Positions 13,171 through 22,521 of a stretch of 64,000 nucleotides of DNA are shown here, one piece after another. Numbering within the stretch: the stretch's first letter is position 1; each line of letters begins with the position of its first letter. Location of the stretch: NCBI RefSeq assembly GCF_014298075.1, contig NZ_CP060418.1, positions 372,001-436,000 on the forward strand, written 5' to 3'. The position numbers and the translations under genes are program-made. Origin of the DNA: Enterobacter sp. JUb54. Its GTDB lineage: Bacteria; Pseudomonadota; Gammaproteobacteria; Enterobacterales; Enterobacteriaceae. The notes beneath the pieces are model-generated. The model saw only the letters and a program-made list of their open reading frames with translations. It was not told where the DNA came from and did no database searches.

Positions 13171-14910
13171 CTATTCCGCGACGTTATTTTCGCTCTGCGG
13201 GCGTTCGCCCCAGTACTTCTGCTTGCTGGTTTTACCGAGGCCCGGGTTCATGCTGTTGGTCGGGTCATTCTGGCGGTAGAACTGTTTTAAGCTATCCGCG
13301 GCTTCATACAGGTGCCCGACGTTATGCTCGGCCGGGTACTGCGCCCCGCGCTGCTTCAGCAGCTCAAGCATCTGTTCTTTCAGCGCATGGGCATCGACGC
13401 CTTTTTTCACGATGTAATCCTGATGGAACACGTGGCACATAAAGTGGCCGTAATAGAGCTTGTGGACCAGCTGGCTGTCGATTTCCGGCGGCAGATGCTC
13501 AAACCATTCGCTGTCGTTGCGACGCAGGGCAATATCCAGCGCCAGAATATCTTCGACTTCATCAGCATGGACCGCCTGATAACGAATCGCGGCCCCAGCG
13601 GCGGCGAAGCGGTGAAGAAATGCTTTGCTGCCTTCTTCCGGGGTACAGACGAAGAAATCCCCTTCGGCCTGCTCGAAGTACCCTTTAAGCCAGGTCTGCG
13701 CCTCTTCGATACCATCCCCGGCCATTTTCAACAGCAGGTGATGCTCGTATTTATCACGCCAGGTTTTCATGCGCTCCGGCAGGTGCGCCGGGAAAACGTG
13801 CCCCAGCTTCTGCATGAAGCGGTCGCTAAAGTGCGGCTTAAACAGCGACACTTTATCCAGCATGGCATCGGCGCGGCCTTTCATGGTGAAGAAGAACGGC
13901 ATCTTGTCGGTGCCGAGCTTGTCGATCATCAGGAAGGTGTCTTTACCGTAGCGCTCGGCAATATCGTAGATATCGCGGTGCATGTATTCGCCCGCCACCG
14001 GCAAATGTGCAAACTCTGCGAGGATATGGCGGCGAATTTCGGTCAGTACCGCAGGATCGTTGCTGCCGATGTAAAAGACCTGCTGGCGCTTTTCTGCCGG
14101 GAAGGTGTCGAGACGCGCGGCGAACACCGCCAGCTTGCCGGCGCAGCCGGACGATTCAAACAGGCGATCCGGGTCGGCGTTGTAGCGTGCCGGCGTGTCG
14201 GCATTGACATCGCGCACCCGGGTTACGTAATCGTGGTCATGGGCGTGGCGGCCATCGTGCAGCACGTCGCCATCGCTCACGCGGTCGTCGTCGAGACGGC
14301 TGAGGATCTGCTCCGGCGTAGTGCCCAGATCGATTCCCAGGTGGTTCACCAGCCGCAGCTTGCCGTTTTCGTCAATCTGGGCAAACAGCGACATCTCGGT
14401 GTAGGCCGGGCCGCGCTGCACCAGCGAGCCGCCGGAGTTATTGCAGATCCCGCCGATCACCGACGCGCCGATGCAGGAAGATCCGATCACCGAGTGCGGC
14501 TCACGGCCCAGCGGCTTCAGCGCTTTTTCCAGCGAATAGAGCGTGGTGCCCGGGAAGGCCAGCACCTGTTCGCCTTTGTCCAGCAGATGCAGTTTATCGA
14601 GGCGCAGGGTGCTGATAATCACTATCTGGCGATCGTAATCGTTGCCGCTGGGGGTCGAGCCTTCAGTCAGCCCGGTGTTTGCCGCCTGCATGAGAATAAT
14701 TTTATCGGCGTTCACGCAGGCGTTCAGCACCCGCCACAGTTCCAGCAGCGTTCCCGGAAAGACCACCGCCAGCGCATCGCCCTGGCCTGAGCGGAAACCT
14801 TTACGGTAGCGCTGGGTTTTGGCCGGATCGGTTAACAGGTGGGAAGTGCCGACCAGTCTTGCCAGTTCCGCCAGAAAATCATGATTATTCGAAGGTGTTG
14901 CAGATGACAT
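13171..14910 (-). CDS. dld: Quinone-dependent D-lactate dehydrogenase
   Basis: FAD-containing peripheral membrane enzyme that oxidises D-lactate to pyruvate and feeds electrons to ubiquinone. 579 residues. The PCMH-type FAD domain covers about 40-220, with QAANTGLTEGSTPSGNDYDRQ and SVIGSSCIGASVIGGICNNSGG. The Dld-specific cap and C-terminal membrane-binding domain follow (KTWRDKYEHHLLLKMAGDG, EHNVGHLYEA). The C-terminus is extended and acidic. Sequence and neighbourhood (pbpG on one side, bglX on the other) match E. coli. Confidence 0.96.
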   Translation of the reverse strand: MSSATPSNNHDFLAELARLVGTSHLLTDPAKTQRYRKGFRSGQGDALAVVFPGTLLELWRVLNACVNADKIILMQAANTGLTEGSTPSGNDYDRQIVIISTLRLDKLHLLDKGEQVLAFPGTTLYSLEKALKPLGREPHSVIGSSCIGASVIGGICNNSGGSLVQRGPAYTEMSLFAQIDENGKLRLVNHLGIDLGTTPEQILSRLDDDRVSDGDVLHDGRHAHDHDYVTRVRDVNADTPARYNADPDRLFESSGCAGKLAVFAARLDTFPAEKRQQVFYIGSNDPAVLTEIRRHILAEFAHLPVAGEYMHRDIYDIAERYGKDTFLMIDKLGTDKMPFFFTMKGRADAMLDKVSLFKPHFSDRFMQKLGHVFPAHLPERMKTWRDKYEHHLLLKMAGDGIEEAQTWLKGYFEQAEGDFFVCTPEEGSKAFLHRFAAAGAAIRYQAVHADEVEDILALDIALRRNDSEWFEHLPPEIDSQLVHKLYYGHFMCHVFHQDYIVKKGVDAHALKEQMLELLKQRGAQYPAEHNVGHLYEAADSLKQFYRQNDPTNSMNPGLGKTSKQKYWGERPQSENNVAE

Positions 14911-14950
14911 GATCCACTCCTTGTGGTGGTACCGAAAATATCGGGATTAA

Positions 14951-15094
14951 GAGCCTGCCCCGGTAGGCGTAATTGTTGCAGCCAGTTTGGACACGGACAG
15001 CGCGGAATAACCGGAGCGTACACGTAGTACGTGAGGATTGTGAGCACTGCCCAGGGCCGAAATGGCAAATAAAATAGCCTACTGGGTCAGGCTC
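14951..15094. repeat. MITE-like intergenic element between dld and bglX
   Basis: A 144-bp segment with imperfect 18-bp terminal inverted repeats: GAGCCTGCCCCGGTAGGC on the left, and its complement with two or three changes on the right. TAA flanks it on both sides (14948-14950 and 15095-15097), as a possible target duplication. The interior contains the palindrome GTACACGTAGTAC-like core near 15017-15031. No coding sequence can be supported. It resembles the short non-autonomous repeats spread through enterobacterial intergenic regions. Confidence 0.6.
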
Positions 15095-15250
15095 TAAGCA
15101 TAGCGCTTTGTATGACAATATTGTGCAGGAATGTGTCGAATTTCAGAGAAGAACCTTAGCATTCTGCAGGCGTCTTGTTTATATATATGGCAAACTGCGG
15201 TTTTTATTATGTTTTGCCGTGATCCCGGCCTGAGAGAAAGCGAGATAACA

Positions 15251-17548
15251 ATGAAATGGCTCTGTACGATTGGCGTCGCCGTTAGTCTGGCGCTGCAACC
15301 CGCTCTGGCGGATGAACTGTTCGGCAATCACCCCTTGACCCCGCAGGCGCGGGATGCCTTCGTGAGCGAACTGCTCAAGAAAATGACCGTCGATGAAAAA
15401 ATCGGCCAGCTCAGGCTGATCAGCGTCGGGCCGGATAACCCGAAAGAGGCGATCCGCGAGATGATTAAAGACGGCCAGGTCGGGGCCATTTTTAACACCG
15501 TCACCCGCTCGGATATCCGCATCATGCAGGATCAGGTCATGCAGCTCAGCCGCCTGAAGATCCCGCTGTTTTTCGCCTATGACGTGATCCACGGCCAGCG
15601 CACCGTCTTCCCGATAAGCCTCGGCCTGGCCTCTTCATTTAACCTCGATGCGGTCAATACCGTGGGCCGTATTTCGGCCTATGAAGCCGCCGACGATGGC
15701 CTGAACATGACCTGGGCGCCGATGGTAGACGTCTCGCGCGATCCGCGCTGGGGCCGCGCCTCGGAAGGTTTCGGGGAAGATACCTATTTAACCACCATGA
15801 TGGGCCAGGCGATGGTCGAGTCGATGCAGGGCAAAAGCCCGGCGGATCGCTACTCGGTGATGACCAGCGTGAAGCACTTCGCCGCCTATGGCGCGGTAGA
15901 GGGCGGAAAAGAGTACAACACCGTTGATATGAGCCCGCAGCGCCTGTTCAACGATTACATGCCGCCTTACAAAGCCGGGCTGGATGCCGGTAGCGGGGCG
16001 GTCATGGTGGCGCTGAACTCGCTGAACGGTACCCCGGCCACTTCCGACGCCTGGCTGCTGAAAGAGGTCCTGCGCGACGACTGGGGCTTTAAAGGCATCA
16101 CCGTCTCCGATCACGGTGCCATCAAGGAGCTGATTAAACACGGCGTTGCTTCCGACCCGGAAGATGCGGTGCGGGTGGCCCTGAAGTCGGGCATCAACAT
16201 GAGCATGAGCGACGAGTACTACAGTAAATACCTGCCGGGGCTGGTGAAATCCGGCAAAGTGACGATGGCGGAGCTGGATGACGCCACGCGCCACGTGCTG
16301 AACGTCAAATATGATATGGGGCTGTTTAACGACCCGTACAGCCACCTCGGGCCGAAAGATTCCGACCCCCAGGACACCAACGCCGAAAGCCGTCTGCATC
16401 GTAAAGAGGCTCGCGAGGTTGCCCGGCAAAGCCTGGTACTGCTGAAAAACCGCCTCGAGACGCTGCCGCTGAAAAAATCGGGCACCATTGCGGTGGTGGG
16501 ACCGCTGGCAGACAGCAAGCGTGACATGATGGGCAGTTGGTCGGCGGCGGGCGTGGCGGATCAGTCGGTCACCGTGCTGACTGGCATCAAAGATGCGCTG
16601 GGTGACAAAGGCAAGGTGGTTTATGCCCGCGGCGCCAACATCACCAACGATAGCGGCATTGTCGATTTCCTTAATCTGTACGAGAAAGCGGTGCAGGTTG
16701 ACCCGCGCTCGCCGCAGGCGATGATTGACGAAGCGGTGGCCGCGGCGAAACAGTCCGACGTCGTGGTGGCGGTGGTCGGCGAGGCGCAGGGCATGGCCCA
16801 CGAAGCCTCCAGTCGTACCGATATTAATCTGCCGCAGAGCCAGCGTGATTTAATTAGCGCGCTGAAGGCCACCGGTAAGCCGCTGGTGCTGGTGCTGATG
16901 AACGGTCGTCCGCTGGCGCTGGTCAAAGAAGACCAGCAGGCTGACGCGATGCTGGAAACCTGGTTTGCCGGGACCGAAGGCGGCAACGCCATTGCCGATG
17001 TGCTGTTCGGCGATGCCAACCCGTCGGGTAAACTGCCGATGTCGTTCCCGCGCTCGGTGGGACAGATTCCGGTGTACTACAGCCACCTCAATACCGGCCG
17101 TCCGTACAACGCCGACAAGCCGAATAAATACACCTCGCGCTACTTTGACGAGGCCAACGGCCCGTTGTATCCGTTCGGTTACGGCCTGAGCTACACCACC
17201 TTTAGCGTATCCGACGTGAAAATGTCGGCGCCGACCATGACACGCGACGGCAGCGTTACCGCCAGCGTGCAGGTGACCAACACCGGTAAACGCGAAGGGG
17301 CGACGGTCATTCAGCTCTATCTGCAGGACGTCACCGCCTCAATGAGCCGACCGGTGAAAATGCTGCGTGGTTTCCAGCGCGTGAACCTCAAACCGGGTGA
17401 GACGCAAACCGTCAGCTTCCCGATTGAGATTAATGCGCTGAAGTTCTGGAACCAGAAAATGAAATACGACGCCGAACCGGGCAAATTCAACGTCTTTATT
17501 GGCGTTGACTCCGCCCGCGTGAAGCAGAGCGAGTTCGAATTACGCTAA
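15251..17548 (+). CDS. bglX: Periplasmic beta-glucosidase BglX (GH3)
   Basis: Periplasmic exo-acting beta-glucosidase of glycoside hydrolase family 3. 765 residues, the length of E. coli BglX. The signal peptide is about 20 residues, ending PALA before DELFGNHPL. The catalytic nucleophile Asp287 lies in GITVSDHGAI. The second GH3 domain and a fibronectin III-like C-terminal domain (about 670-765) follow. An open frame extends 40 codons upstream, but the conserved MKWL start with its signal peptide is preferred. It is separate from the PTS-linked bgl operon: BglX acts outside the inner membrane on unphosphorylated glucosides. Confidence 0.96.
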   Translation: MKWLCTIGVAVSLALQPALADELFGNHPLTPQARDAFVSELLKKMTVDEKIGQLRLISVGPDNPKEAIREMIKDGQVGAIFNTVTRSDIRIMQDQVMQLSRLKIPLFFAYDVIHGQRTVFPISLGLASSFNLDAVNTVGRISAYEAADDGLNMTWAPMVDVSRDPRWGRASEGFGEDTYLTTMMGQAMVESMQGKSPADRYSVMTSVKHFAAYGAVEGGKEYNTVDMSPQRLFNDYMPPYKAGLDAGSGAVMVALNSLNGTPATSDAWLLKEVLRDDWGFKGITVSDHGAIKELIKHGVASDPEDAVRVALKSGINMSMSDEYYSKYLPGLVKSGKVTMAELDDATRHVLNVKYDMGLFNDPYSHLGPKDSDPQDTNAESRLHRKEAREVARQSLVLLKNRLETLPLKKSGTIAVVGPLADSKRDMMGSWSAAGVADQSVTVLTGIKDALGDKGKVVYARGANITNDSGIVDFLNLYEKAVQVDPRSPQAMIDEAVAAAKQSDVVVAVVGEAQGMAHEASSRTDINLPQSQRDLISALKATGKPLVLVLMNGRPLALVKEDQQADAMLETWFAGTEGGNAIADVLFGDANPSGKLPMSFPRSVGQIPVYYSHLNTGRPYNADKPNKYTSRYFDEANGPLYPFGYGLSYTTFSVSDVKMSAPTMTRDGSVTASVQVTNTGKREGATVIQLYLQDVTASMSRPVKMLRGFQRVNLKPGETQTVSFPIEINALKFWNQKMKYDAEPGKFNVFIGVDSARVKQSEFELR

Positions 17549-17583
17549 TCTGATCCTCCCGGTCATACGGCCGGAACTCCCCT

Positions 17584-17615
17584 AAAAGGCCGATTAATCG
17601 GCCTTTTCTTTTTTC
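17584..17615 (+). terminator. Intrinsic terminator of bglX
   Basis: The palindrome AAAAGGCCGATT/AATCGGCCTTTT at 17584-17607 is followed by CTTTTTT. It is a strong terminator, with the A-rich 5' arm making it usable from both sides. Confidence 0.9.
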
Positions 17616-17633
17616 GTTCAGCGGTCAAATAGG

Positions 17634-17640
17634 CTACGCT
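17634..17640 (+). promoter_or_regulatory. Possible RpoS-type -10 box of osmF
   Basis: GCTACGCT resembles the C-TAnnnT -10 elements favoured by RpoS and lies about 50 bp before the osmF start. RpoS control of osmF-yehYXW is known in E. coli. Evidence here is only this motif. Confidence 0.3.
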
Positions 17641-17689
17641 TTTCTCTTAAGCTTCTGAAAATGGAGCGCAAAATAATGAGGATAGCGGG

Positions 17690-18607
17690 ATGGATATGGC
17701 AACGAAATGGCGCGCTGCGCTGGCGCTGGCCGCGCTGATAAGTCTGCCGCTTCAGGCGGCGGAGCCGGTCAAAGTTGGCTCAAAAATCGATACGGAAGGG
17801 GCGCTGCTGGGCAATATTATTTTGCAGGTGCTGGAGAGCCACGGGGTGAAGACCGTCAATAAAGTGCAGCTCGGGACCACCCCGGTGGTGCGCGGGGCGA
17901 TTACGGCGGGTGAACTCGACATTTATCCAGAATATACCGGCAACGGCGCCTTCTTCTTTAAGCAGGAGAACGATCCGGCGTGGAAAAACGCCCGGCAGGG
18001 CTACGAGAAGGTGAAAAAGCTCGATGCAGAGCAGAATAAGCTTATCTGGCTCACCCCGGCACCGGCGAACAACACCTGGACCATAGCCGTGCGTCAGGAT
18101 CTGGCTGAAAAAAATAACCTCAAGTCACTGGCGGATCTCAGCCGTTATCTGCACAGCGGCGGTGCCTTCAAGCTGGCGGCCTCCGCCGAATTTATCGAAC
18201 GTCCCGATGCGCTCCCGGCCTTTGAGAAAGCCTACGGTTTCTCGCTTAATCAGGACCAGCTGCTGTCGCTGGCGGGCGGCGATACCGCGGTGACCATCAA
18301 AGCGGCGGCGCAGCAAACCTCCGGCGTCAATGCGGCGATGGCCTACGGAACCGACGGCCCGGTTGCTGCTCTGGGGTTACAAACCCTCAGCGATCCGCAG
18401 GGCGTACAGCCGATTTACGCCCCGACTCCGGTGGTCCGCGAGGCGGTGCTGAAAGCCTATCCGCAGATTGCCGAATGGCTGCAGCCGGTGTTTGCCAGCC
18501 TCGATGAAAAAACGTTGCAACAGCTGAATGCCAGCATTGCCGTAGAAGGGCGGGACGCCAAAAAAGTGGCCGCTGATTATCTGCAGCAAAAAGGGCTGTT
18601 GAAGTAG
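17690..18607 (+). CDS. osmF: Glycine-betaine/osmolyte-binding protein OsmF
   Basis: Periplasmic substrate-binding protein of the YehZYXW ABC importer (OpuAC family), a low-affinity osmoprotectant system. 305 residues, identical in length to E. coli OsmF. A short signal peptide ends QAAEP. It contains the family segments [20 protein letters not shown] and [17 protein letters not shown], the latter carrying aromatic residues of the quaternary-amine pocket. First gene of a four-gene operon with the permease eight bases downstream. Confidence 0.95.
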   Translation: MDMATKWRAALALAALISLPLQAAEPVKVGSKIDTEGALLGNIILQVLESHGVKTVNKVQLGTTPVVRGAITAGELDIYPEYTGNGAFFFKQENDPAWKNARQGYEKVKKLDAEQNKLIWLTPAPANNTWTIAVRQDLAEKNNLKSLADLSRYLHSGGAFKLAASAEFIERPDALPAFEKAYGFSLNQDQLLSLAGGDTAVTIKAAAQQTSGVNAAMAYGTDGPVAALGLQTLSDPQGVQPIYAPTPVVREAVLKAYPQIAEWLQPVFASLDEKTLQQLNASIAVEGRDAKKVAADYLQQKGLLK

Positions 18608-18614
18608 ATCCCGG

Positions 18615-19772
18615 GTGGCTATTCGTTGTTATAACCGTGTCGTGCTGCTGCTGGCCTGCGTCCTGCTGCTGGCGGTGGCCTTGCCGTTCGTCAACTATGC
18701 GCCTAATCGCCTGTTATCCGGAGAGGGTCGCTGGCTATGGCAGGATTGCCGCTGGCTGTTGACGCTGCAGGTCGGCGGGGCGCTGCTGCTGATGCTCCTG
18801 TGCTGGCGAGCAGGCCGTGGGCCGCTGCTGCTGACCTTGCTGGTGGCCGACGCGCTGCTGCCGCTCCAGCTGTGGGGGGCCGGGCAGGTGGCGACTCAAC
18901 TGGCGCAGGAGGGTTCTGCGCTGGCGCGTACCTCGCCGGGCAGCGGCCTGTGGCTGGCGCTGGCGCTCTGCCTGCTCATTGCCAGCGATGCCATCCGCCG
19001 CCTGACTTCCCGGGCGCTCTGGCGCTGGCTGCTCAATGCCCAGATCTGGCTGATCCCCTGTGTGCTGCTGACCACCGGTGCGCTGGATCAGCTATCGCTG
19101 CTGAAAGAGTACGCCAACCGTCAGGATGTTTTCGATGCGGCGCTGTACCAGCACGTGACGCTGCTGTTTGGCACGCTGCTGCCGGGATTGCTGATCGGTT
19201 TGCCGATGGGCATCGCCATCTGGCGCCGGCCCCGCTGGCAGGCGCCGGTGTTTACCTTCCTCAATATTATTCAGACCGTGCCCTCCGTGGCGCTGTTTGG
19301 CCTGCTGATCGCACCGCTGGCCGGTCTTGCCCATCACTTTCCCTGGCTCGCGGCGCGGGGTATTTCCGGTACCGGGATGGCGCCAGCGCTGATTGCGCTG
19401 GTGCTGTATGCCCTGCTGCCGCTGGTGCGTGGCGTGGTCACCGGCCTGCAGCAGGTGCCGCGCGACGCGCTGGAGAGCGCGGTGGCGATGGGGATGAGCC
19501 GCGGACAGTGCTTCAGGTCGGTACAGCTGCCGCTGGCGCTGCCGGTGCTGTTGCGCAGCCTGCGCGTGGTGAGCGTGCAAACCGTTGGTATGGCGGTAGT
19601 GGCGGCGCTGATTGGCGCCGGCGGGTTCGGCACCCTGGTGTTCCAGGGGCTGTTGAGCAGCGCCCTGGATCTGGTGCTGCTGGGAGTGATCCCGACCATT
19701 GCCCTTGCGGTGGTGGTCGATGCGCTGTTTGCGCTGTGGGGCGCGTTACTGAAAGGAGAGGCAGATGATTGA
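18615..19772 (+). CDS. yehY: ABC osmolyte importer permease YehY
   Basis: Inner-membrane permease of the OsmF/YehWXY system. 385 residues with an N-terminal extension of several hydrophobic segments, followed by the binding-protein-dependent transport domain from about 175. The EAA-type loop is in [37 protein letters not shown]. It starts with GTG, which gives the same length as E. coli YehY. The 3' end overlaps yehX by eight bases. Confidence 0.94.
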   Translation: MAIRCYNRVVLLLACVLLLAVALPFVNYAPNRLLSGEGRWLWQDCRWLLTLQVGGALLLMLLCWRAGRGPLLLTLLVADALLPLQLWGAGQVATQLAQEGSALARTSPGSGLWLALALCLLIASDAIRRLTSRALWRWLLNAQIWLIPCVLLTTGALDQLSLLKEYANRQDVFDAALYQHVTLLFGTLLPGLLIGLPMGIAIWRRPRWQAPVFTFLNIIQTVPSVALFGLLIAPLAGLAHHFPWLAARGISGTGMAPALIALVLYALLPLVRGVVTGLQQVPRDALESAVAMGMSRGQCFRSVQLPLALPVLLRSLRVVSVQTVGMAVVAALIGAGGFGTLVFQGLLSSALDLVLLGVIPTIALAVVVDALFALWGALLKGEADD

Positions 19773-20712
19773 ATTTGACGGGGTCAGCAAATCCTTCGCC
19801 GGGCAGCCGGCGGTAAAAAATCTCAACCTGCATCTGCGTGAAGGCGCCTTCTCGGTCCTGATTGGTACTTCCGGATCGGGTAAATCCACCACGTTGAAAA
19901 TGATCAATCGGCTGGTCGAGCATGATAGCGGCAGCCTGCGCTTTGCCGGGCAGGATATTCGCCAGCAGCCGGTGCTGGCGCTGCGCCGACGGATGGGCTA
20001 CGCCATTCAGTCGATCGGCCTGTTTCCTCACTGGACGGTGGCGCAGAACATCGCCACCGTCCCGCAACTGCAAAAGTGGTCGCGACAGCAGATCGCCGCG
20101 CGGGTTGATGAGCTGATGGCGCTGCTGGGGCTGGACCCGGCGTTGGGTGCTCGTTACCCGCATCAGCTCTCCGGCGGCCAGCAGCAGCGGGTTGGGGTGG
20201 CGCGGGCGCTGGCTGCCAATCCTGACGTCCTGCTGATGGACGAGCCGTTTGGCGCCCTCGACCCGGTGACCCGCGACGCGCTCCAGCAGGAGATGATCCG
20301 CATTCACCGGCTGCTGGGGCGGACCATCGTCCTCGTGACCCACGATGTGGATGAAGCGCTGCGGCTGGCGGACCATCTGGTATTAATGGACGGCGGCGAA
20401 GTGGTGCAGCAGGGCGAACCGCTGCAGATGCTGCTGAATCCCCAAAATGCCTTCGTGGAGACGTTTTTTGGCCACAGCGAGCTGGGCGTCCGGCTGCTGG
20501 CGTTGCGCGGCGTCGGGGAGTACCTGCGCCGCGATGAGCGGCTGGCCGGGGATACGCTGCAGGTAACGATGACGCTGCGCGAAGCGCTTTCGCAGTTTAT
20601 TACCCATCGCTGTGAGGTGCTGCCGGTGGTGGATGAGCAGGGACAAGCCTGCGGGACGCTGCATTTTGCCGACCTGCTCGGCAAGGAGGTGCGCCATCCG
20701 TCTGCTTCGTGA
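19765..20712 (+). CDS. yehX: ABC osmolyte importer ATPase YehX
   Basis: Cytoplasmic ATPase energising the OsmF system. 315 residues. Walker A is GTSGSGKST (about 33-41), the signature is LSGGQQQR, Walker B is [12 protein letters not shown], and the switch His is in [12 protein letters not shown]-like tail covers about 250-310, as in OpuA-type ATPases. GGAGAGG precedes the ATG. The gene overlaps yehY at its start and runs past the proposed yehW initiation site at its end. Confidence 0.95.
   Translation: MIEFDGVSKSFAGQPAVKNLNLHLREGAFSVLIGTSGSGKSTTLKMINRLVEHDSGSLRFAGQDIRQQPVLALRRRMGYAIQSIGLFPHWTVAQNIATVPQLQKWSRQQIAARVDELMALLGLDPALGARYPHQLSGGQQQRVGVARALAANPDVLLMDEPFGALDPVTRDALQQEMIRIHRLLGRTIVLVTHDVDEALRLADHLVLMDGGEVVQQGEPLQMLLNPQNAFVETFFGHSELGVRLLALRGVGEYLRRDERLAGDTLQVTMTLREALSQFITHRCEVLPVVDEQGQACGTLHFADLLGKEVRHPSAS
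20683..20689 (+). promoter_or_regulatory. Ribosome binding site deciding the yehW start
   Basis: AAGGAGG is a perfect Shine-Dalgarno sequence. Six bases after it comes ATC in the yehW frame, where E. coli yehW has ATG. No ATG, GTG or TTG in that frame occurs at a usable distance. Confidence 0.6.
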
Positions 20713-21433
20713 TCCGCTGCTGTGGCTGCTGGCGCTGTTTATCGCCATCTTGCTGCTGCTGCCCTACAGCGCGCCGCTCTTCAGCGCCCTGTTTCCCGAA
20801 CTGCCGCGCCCGGTCTATCAGCAGCAGAGCTTTCTGTCGCTGACGTGGGCCCATTGCTGGCTGGTGGCGCTTTCGAGCCTGGCGGCGACGGTGGTGGGCG
20901 TCGGGGCCGGCGTAGCGGTGACGCGTCCCGCGGGGCGTGAGTTTCGCCCGCTGGTGGAGACGATAGCGGCGATGGGGCAAACTTTTCCGCCGGTGGCGGT
21001 GCTGGCGATTGCGGTGCCGGTCATGGGGTTTGGCTGGCAGCCGGCGCTGATTGCGCTGGCGCTGTACGGCGTGCTGCCGGTATTGCAGGGGACACTGGCC
21101 GGGTTAAGCGCTGTGCCGCCGGGTGCGGTGGCGGTCGCTCAGGGAATGGGGATGACCGGCTGGCAGCGGCTTATCAAGGTCGAACTGCCGCTGGCCGCAC
21201 CGGTGATGCTGGCCGGTATCCGGACCTCGACCATCGTTAATATCGGCACGGCAACTATCGCCTCAACGGTCGGGGCGAATACGCTCGGAACGCCGATTGT
21301 CATCGGCCTTAGCGGGTTCAACACTGCTTATGTACTGCAGGGTGCGCTGCTGGTGGCGCTGGCGGCGATCGTCGTCGACCGCGGATTTGAACGGCTGAAC
21401 CGCTGGATCAGCCGACACCGCCACGAACAATAA
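20696..21433 (+). CDS. yehW: ABC osmolyte importer permease YehW
   Basis: Second inner-membrane permease of the OsmF system. About 245 residues from the proposed start. The transport domain includes [23 protein letters not shown], the EAA-type loop [29 protein letters not shown], and [18 protein letters not shown]. The start is unusual: alignment with E. coli YehW (MKMLRDP) places the first residue at ATC, six bases after a perfect AAGGAGG. CTG at 20702 and an upstream in-frame GTG at 20612 are the alternatives. The body of the gene is intact. The last 26 bases overlap yohO on the other strand. Confidence 0.85.
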   Translation: MRLLRDPLLWLLALFIAILLLLPYSAPLFSALFPELPRPVYQQQSFLSLTWAHCWLVALSSLAATVVGVGAGVAVTRPAGREFRPLVETIAAMGQTFPPVAVLAIAVPVMGFGWQPALIALALYGVLPVLQGTLAGLSAVPPGAVAVAQGMGMTGWQRLIKVELPLAAPVMLAGIRTSTIVNIGTATIASTVGANTLGTPIVIGLSGFNTAYVLQGALLVALAAIVVDRGFERLNRWISRHRHEQ

Positions 21434-21521
21434 ACGAATAACCGGCAAGCATCACGCCGCTGATCCCGCCGATGGCCATGAATAAGAATAGGGTAATGAC
21501 CGCGATTTTCGCTGGCTTCAT
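21408..21521 (-). CDS. yohO: Small membrane protein YohO
   Basis: 37-residue protein that begins [19 protein letters not shown] and consists mainly of one transmembrane helix, followed by the tail [12 protein letters not shown]. It matches the pattern of E. coli YohO, which lies at the same place between yehW and mlrA. AGGAG lies about seven bases upstream of the ATG on the minus strand. Its 3' end overlaps the yehW 3' end convergently by 26 bases. Function unknown in E. coli as well. Confidence 0.88.
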   Translation of the reverse strand: MKPAKIAVITLFLFMAIGGISGVMLAGYSFIVRGGVG

Positions 21522-21580
21522 AATAGGCTCCTGATGTTAACGGAGGGATTATACGGTGAAGCTCAGGTGTTAATAAAACA

Positions 21581-22312
21581 TTAATTGCTATTTAGCCAGA
21601 TAACGTGACCCTGCTGCTGCCAGGCCTGCAGTTGATCCTGCTGCGCCTGGGTCGGGCTCTCGCCGCACAACACCAGCAGGGTGCTGTCGGGAAACAGCTC
21701 GGGGCGAATCTGCGGCAGCGAGTGCGGCACAACGTCGACCCGCCAGCCCTGTTCACTGGCAATCCAGCCCTCCAGCCACATCCGGGTGGTATCGTCGATA
21801 TTCCAGCCGAGCACCAGCGCATGGCTGCCGGCGTGTTTGTAGGCGCTGGCGAGACTGTGGGCAATATGGTTGATCAGTACGCCATCAAGGATGCTGCGCA
21901 GGGCGGTGAGGGTGGGCTGAGGGCTGAGCAGACGATGGCGCAAAGGAATAAACAGCTGGTTAACCAGCGTCTGGGCGGAGTAGCTGTGGCTGCGCTCTTT
22001 AATCCACAGCCGCAAGCGGTGATAGCTGCCGTCGTGCAGATAGCCCAGCAGGATCTCTTGCTGTTCCCGCCAGCCATCCTCCTCCTGATGATCGTTATCG
22101 TTGAGCAGGGTTTTGACTTTGCCCACCTGAACGCCCGCGTCAATCCAGCGTTGAATTTCGCGGATACGGTCAATTTCCTGTTCATTAAACAGGCGATGGC
22201 CGCCGTCGGTGCGCTGAGGTTTCAGCAGTCCATAGCGCCGCTGCCAGGCGCGTAACGTCACGGGGTTGATGTCGCAGAGCTGAGCCACTTCACCAATCGT
22301 ATAAAGCGCCAT
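21581..22312 (-). CDS. mlrA: MerR-like curli/biofilm regulator MlrA
   Basis: Transcription factor known in E. coli and Salmonella to activate csgD and so curli and cellulose. 243 residues. The MerR-type winged HTH covers about 1-70 (ALYTIGEVAQLCDINPVTLRAWQRRYGLLKPQRTDGGHRLF, split here as ALYTIGEVAQ and RYGLLKPQRT). The C-terminal half resembles a cobalamin-binding-like domain without its His motif. It is divergent from btsS with about 210 bp between starts, an AT-rich gap with no clear operator. Confidence 0.94.
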   Translation of the reverse strand: MALYTIGEVAQLCDINPVTLRAWQRRYGLLKPQRTDGGHRLFNEQEIDRIREIQRWIDAGVQVGKVKTLLNDNDHQEEDGWREQQEILLGYLHDGSYHRLRLWIKERSHSYSAQTLVNQLFIPLRHRLLSPQPTLTALRSILDGVLINHIAHSLASAYKHAGSHALVLGWNIDDTTRMWLEGWIASEQGWRVDVVPHSLPQIRPELFPDSTLLVLCGESPTQAQQDQLQAWQQQGHVIWLNSN

Positions 22313-22521
22313 AAATCCCTCCCGCAGTTGCTTCCCTTATAACTGTAGAAGCTGTTTGCCGAAGACGATATGTTTGTTCATTTTTTGTTCAAGTGGCGAG
22401 AGGTGGGCGGCTAAGAAGTGTGATCCTGACCATGATTTTTCATTTTCCTCGGTGGCTTCAAAGAAAGTTTTGACCCGGCGGTGTATGTTACGCGCTTTCA
22501 AGTGAAGTGTGGTCTGCGGGT

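Noticed and set aside
13312-14790. 492-codon open frame antisense to dld
   Set aside because: Shadow of a GC-rich coding strand; dld is clearly the real gene.
14832-15118. Two open frames of 77-78 codons on the minus strand through the dld-bglX gap
   Set aside because: They run through the MITE-like repeat and the dld 5' end and have no protein-like pattern.
18737-19768. 343-codon open frame in a second frame over yehY
   Set aside because: Long only because of high GC; Ala/Gly/Arg-rich shadow of the permease gene.
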